From Verrucomicrobiales bacterium (lineage in GTDB: Bacteria > Verrucomicrobiota > Verrucomicrobiia > Limisphaerales > J093): a DNA stretch of 64,000 nt. Shown here in pieces: positions 61,171-64,000 of the stretch. The position numbers were made by a program, and so were the translations under genes. The stretch covers positions 6,670 to 70,669 of the forward strand of contig JACKPV010000043.1 of assembly GCA_024233305.1 (NCBI GenBank). The letters are read 5' to 3'. Under the pieces are notes generated by a model, which ran no database searches, had not been told where the DNA came from, and was given only the letters and a program-made list of their open reading frames with translations. The number at the start of each line of letters is the position of its first letter. Positions within the stretch are counted from its first letter, which is position 1.

Positions 61171-63857
61171 TCGTCCGGCTCTCCTTCAAGCACCATGCGG
61201 AATCCCGTGCGATCATTTCTTTCTTCCGGCCGGGCGAACCGGCGGAGGGCCAGCAGAAGTTCGATGTGATTACTGTCTCTTTGCAGGTCGTCCCCATCAA
61301 CCCAGGAACTCCCGCGGATGACGCGGAAAGTCCTCCCGCCACCATCGAACTCCAGGTTGGGATCGTCCTGGAAAACGCCGGGATCAAGACCGGTTAGCAT
61401 CTCGTTCCTGTTCAAGTCGCTGGAGTACCAGTCCGCACACCATTCGGCAATGTTTCCCCCTAGCCCGAACAGTCCGTATTCGTTCGCTTTTCCGTAGGTC
61501 ACCGGCGCGGTGCGAGCGTAGTCATCCACGTAGACGGTCATCGCCGGCCAGCCGATGGGATACTCCTCACCCAGGATCTCGCTGCCGGCATAGTTGCCCT
61601 CGCCGGGCGTCGGGCGAAAGTCATCTCCCCACGGATACCGGCGCTTCTGATCCTGGGCGATGCGTCCCCATTCCGCGTCGGTCGGCAACCGGTAGTGCTG
61701 CTTGTTGCCGAGCCTCTGCGCTCCGCGCTCCCTGTCCGTAAGCCAGGCGCAGAAGTTGGTCGCATCATGCCAGTTCACGCCCACCACCGGATGATCGGCA
61801 CCGGATTGCCGGAACCCTGTATCCCGCCAGCTGCGGCCCACGTCAGCCCACCCTGAACCGGTCACGGAGATCATTGTGGGCGCGCCGAAGCCCGTGGCGG
61901 TGGCGAACTCCCACCATTGGGTGACGGTGGTCTCATGCCGTGCCACCCAGATGTCGCCGACCCAGGCCAATTCGGCCCCGACACTGTTCGTCCAGTCCAG
62001 TTCCGGGGCGGGCTGAGCCCTCAGCTTCCCGGACCCTTGCAGGGTTACCAGCGCACGGCTTGATGGCCCATGGAACGTGGTCGTTTGCTGTGGAAGAAAG
62101 TAGTCCTTGATCACGGTCAGGTTGAGGGTTCCCTGCCGCAACTTGGGCGTGCCGTAGATGATCATTCCCTCCGACGTCTTCGCCCGATTTCGAGAGAGAC
62201 GGATGCTGTTTCCCCACATGTCCGCACAGATCACGTTGGCATCGCTGTCAACCTTGAACTCGATTTCCTTTTCGAATCCGAAATCCAGAACCCACCGATT
62301 GGCGCCTGGGGTGGCGGTCGCAGGGAAGTTGATCCACTCCAGAAAATGGCGTTTCGTCCCCTTCCGACCGGCGACAACGCGATAATCTCCCGCCGGAAGT
62401 TGAAGGTTGAACTCCGGTGGCAGGCTAAGAAATCTCACCGGCAGCACACCGGCTTCATCCACAATTTGCACCTCGACGCCTTCCCATCCCGGCGGCGGAT
62501 TGGCCACGTGGAGCTGGACGGCTGCTGACGTCGGTGGGGAATCCGGGACCTCAGCCCCCGCCGGGGCCTGCGGCTCCACAGCCGGGCTGGGGTGGTTGAC
62601 GACTCGGTTGGTTGACGCGGGTGCGCTTGCTACCGGGCCGTCCATCCAACCGATACGCTCGCCCAAGGGCTTCCACAGGAAGAAGCCCCCGGCAATGGCA
62701 GCGACGACCAGCGAAACCACCGTCCAATCCCGCGCGTCCCGGCCCGGCGACATTCGCGCCGGCTCGGGTTCCGGCCAGGCAGACTCTTCCGTCACGACAA
62801 CCGGCCGCACAGGACGTACCGGTGCCTCCATCGGATCCAGTCCATCGGCCACGCCCACTCCAAGACGCCGCGCCAGGTGGAAGACACTCGCAGGGCGCAT
62901 GGCCGGGTCCTTCGCCAGGCAGGACATTACCGCCTGTTCGACACGGAGCGGGAGGGTCGAGACCAGGCCGAGTTGGGCCAACCGGTGGGAAGGGGTTTCC
63001 GGCACATCGTTTTGGAGGCGTTCCGGGAAACCTTCTCCAGGCGCCAGGGGATGCGTACCGGTGAGCAGCTCGTACAGTGTTGCCCCGAAGGCATAGATGT
63101 CGTCGCTGATGGTCGGCTGATCACCCTGGAACTGCTGCGGACTCATATAGGGCAGCGTGCCTTCGATGGCCCGCGGGCCGGCGTCCCCGAGTCGGAAAAG
63201 GGGCACAAAGCGAGCCAGGCCGAAATCCGCCAGCTTGATCCGCAGGCTTCGATCAAGAAGGATGTTCCGGGGTTTCAAGTCCCGGTGAATGACCCGCTTC
63301 GAGTGGGCGTAATGCAGGGCGGAACAAAGCTGGCGGACATAGGGTTCCAATTCGTGCCACTCCAAACGTCCGGTGGGCCGGCGGCGGATCAGTTCCAGCA
63401 GGTTCAGCCCGTCCACGAATTCCATCAGGATGAAGGGAGGATCGTCCGGCGAAGTGTGGAGGTCGTGGATGCGCAGGATGTTGTCGTGGCTGAGTTGCAG
63501 GCTGTTCTCCAACTCCTCGCGCAGACAGTCCATCATCGCCCGGTTGTGCCGGACCCGCGGCGAGACGAATTTCAGAGCGGCTTGGTGGCGTCCTCCGCGC
63601 AAATTCGTGTCGCTGGCCAGCCATACTTCGCCCATTCCTCCCTGCCCCAGGAGACGGATCAAGGTGAAGCGTCCGTTGACCAGTTGCCGGCCCGGTTCGA
63701 GACTTCCCTTGTCTTCCACCGGGCGATCATCAGCCGCGGCGAAATCCAGAATTCCGCCGGCTGAGGTTGCCAGTCGAGTCGTGCAGGACGCACACAGGAC
63801 TTGGCCGGTCCCGGTTTCCGCCGAACACACCGCACAATTTGACGCCGCGCTGCCCAT
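61167..63857 (-). CDS. Ser/Thr protein kinase with membrane helix and extracytoplasmic FGE-like (SUMF1) domain
   Basis: 896 aa. The N-terminus has a small zinc ribbon (Cys8, Cys11, Cys22, Cys25). A complete Hanks-type kinase follows (~65-340): GQGGMGEVWLA, Lys in ALKFVS, HRDLKPRNILLD (~190), DFGLARF, and GTLPYMSPQQF. A Pro-rich linker and one membrane helix (~374-395) lead to a PEGA-like segment (VANPPPGWEGVEVQIV) and a C-terminal formylglycine-generating-enzyme-like domain (~630-890: VARHETTVTQWWEFA, HPVVGVNWHDATNFCAWL, YRLPTDAEWGRIAQD, RVIRGSSWVDGD, TGFRMVLEG). It is probably a sensor kinase with an external ligand-binding FGE fold. It is the first gene of the operon. Confidence 0.88.
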   Translation of the reverse strand: MGSAASNCAVCSAETGTGQVLCASCTTRLATSAGGILDFAAADDRPVEDKGSLEPGRQLVNGRFTLIRLLGQGGMGEVWLASDTNLRGGRHQAALKFVSPRVRHNRAMMDCLREELENSLQLSHDNILRIHDLHTSPDDPPFILMEFVDGLNLLELIRRRPTGRLEWHELEPYVRQLCSALHYAHSKRVIHRDLKPRNILLDRSLRIKLADFGLARFVPLFRLGDAGPRAIEGTLPYMSPQQFQGDQPTISDDIYAFGATLYELLTGTHPLAPGEGFPERLQNDVPETPSHRLAQLGLVSTLPLRVEQAVMSCLAKDPAMRPASVFHLARRLGVGVADGLDPMEAPVRPVRPVVVTEESAWPEPEPARMSPGRDARDWTVVSLVVAAIAGGFFLWKPLGERIGWMDGPVASAPASTNRVVNHPSPAVEPQAPAGAEVPDSPPTSAAVQLHVANPPPGWEGVEVQIVDEAGVLPVRFLSLPPEFNLQLPAGDYRVVAGRKGTKRHFLEWINFPATATPGANRWVLDFGFEKEIEFKVDSDANVICADMWGNSIRLSRNRAKTSEGMIIYGTPKLRQGTLNLTVIKDYFLPQQTTTFHGPSSRALVTLQGSGKLRAQPAPELDWTNSVGAELAWVGDIWVARHETTVTQWWEFATATGFGAPTMISVTGSGWADVGRSWRDTGFRQSGADHPVVGVNWHDATNFCAWLTDRERGAQRLGNKQHYRLPTDAEWGRIAQDQKRRYPWGDDFRPTPGEGNYAGSEILGEEYPIGWPAMTVYVDDYARTAPVTYGKANEYGLFGLGGNIAEWCADWYSSDLNRNEMLTGLDPGVFQDDPNLEFDGGGRTFRVIRGSSWVDGDDLQRDSNHIELLLALRRFARPEERNDRTGFRMVLEGEPDE

Positions 63858-64000
63858 CTACCATCTTCGATTTCAACAACTTGCCCTTCGGGCCTGCTCC
63901 ATCGAGCCTGCCCAAGGGTGAGTTCGTGAACCGGCGCACGCTTTTAACGCAGGAACCCCCACCTGTCGAGTCGGAACTGCTCCCTCGGACGTCGGCCCGC

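Noticed and set aside
61167..63857. FGE-like domain as the target of a diversity-generating retroelement
   Set aside because: No reverse transcriptase and no adenine-mutated repeat pair near the domain's end is visible in the window.
1..64000. tRNA, rRNA and CRISPR
   Set aside because: No intergenic gap contains a tRNA cloverleaf, rRNA-like sequence or regularly spaced direct repeats that I could recognise by eye.

Overview
This is a GC-rich chromosomal window with tightly packed genes. The gene content points to the PVC superphylum, most likely Verrucomicrobiota: a von Willebrand/YfbK-type protein fused to an anti-sigma head, a Ser/Thr kinase fused to a formylglycine-generating-enzyme-like domain, a SEFIR-NTPase, secreted beta-helix and FG-GAP proteins, an M50/PqqD/HlyD secretion protein, and an IS1202/ISDol1-like insertion sequence. 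The taxonomic call is an inference from gene content, because no rRNA is present. I found no tRNA, rRNA or CRISPR.

Layout. 1-2688 (+): a signalling operon of a receiver-domain protein (cut by the window edge), a single-receiver regulator, and a regulator with two His-box modules, a receiver and an adenylate cyclase, all overlapping. 2844-14759 (+): an ECF sigma factor, a 1370-aa anti-sigma/VWA/YfbK protein and a ~2400-aa membrane protein. 14966-15751 (-): a Tat-exported multihaem split-Soret-like cytochrome. 15805-17342: an apparently intact IS with 25-bp inverted ends and a 16-bp target duplication. 17437-27677 (-): a secretion-like operon of TolC, HlyD, GAF-HlyD fusion, PqqD-M50-HlyD fusion, a short SecA-like ATPase and a double-length ABC-2 permease. 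28028-31883: a CvpA-like protein, then a polyprenyl synthase/ECF sigma/anti-sigma operon. 32175-45189 (+): mostly housekeeping genes (GDPD, lpdA, ruvX, truA, trmL, an unknown 652-aa protein, a primary-type sigma factor, apt, a PAP2-GT39 fusion, an OGG1-type glycosylase, comB). 45233-47176 (-): an Hsp70. 47190-49181: a transposase remnant and a secreted beta-helix protein. 49452-56972 (-): a secreted FG-GAP/LamG-like protein, a SirB1-like protein, uvrA and argG. 57193-63857 (-): a four-gene operon of kinase-FGE, a sialate-esterase-like protein lacking its catalytic Ser motif, SEFIR-NTPase, and a TPR protein.

How genes work together. Two ECF sigma/anti-sigma pairs suggest envelope-stress or surface signalling; the first is tied to two very large membrane proteins. 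The TolC-to-SecA operon looks like a dedicated peptide or protein export route in which a membrane protease and an alternative SecA act with a tripartite conduit. The last operon has the parts of a signalling or biological-conflict module: kinase sensor, SEFIR effector or adaptor, P-loop NTPase and TPR scaffold.

Several genes that begin transcription units (the cytochrome, cvpA-like, the polyprenyl synthase, dnaK-like, uvrA, argG, the sigma factor) have a -10-like hexamer only 6-8 nt before a start codon, which suggests that leaderless or near-leaderless mRNAs are common here.
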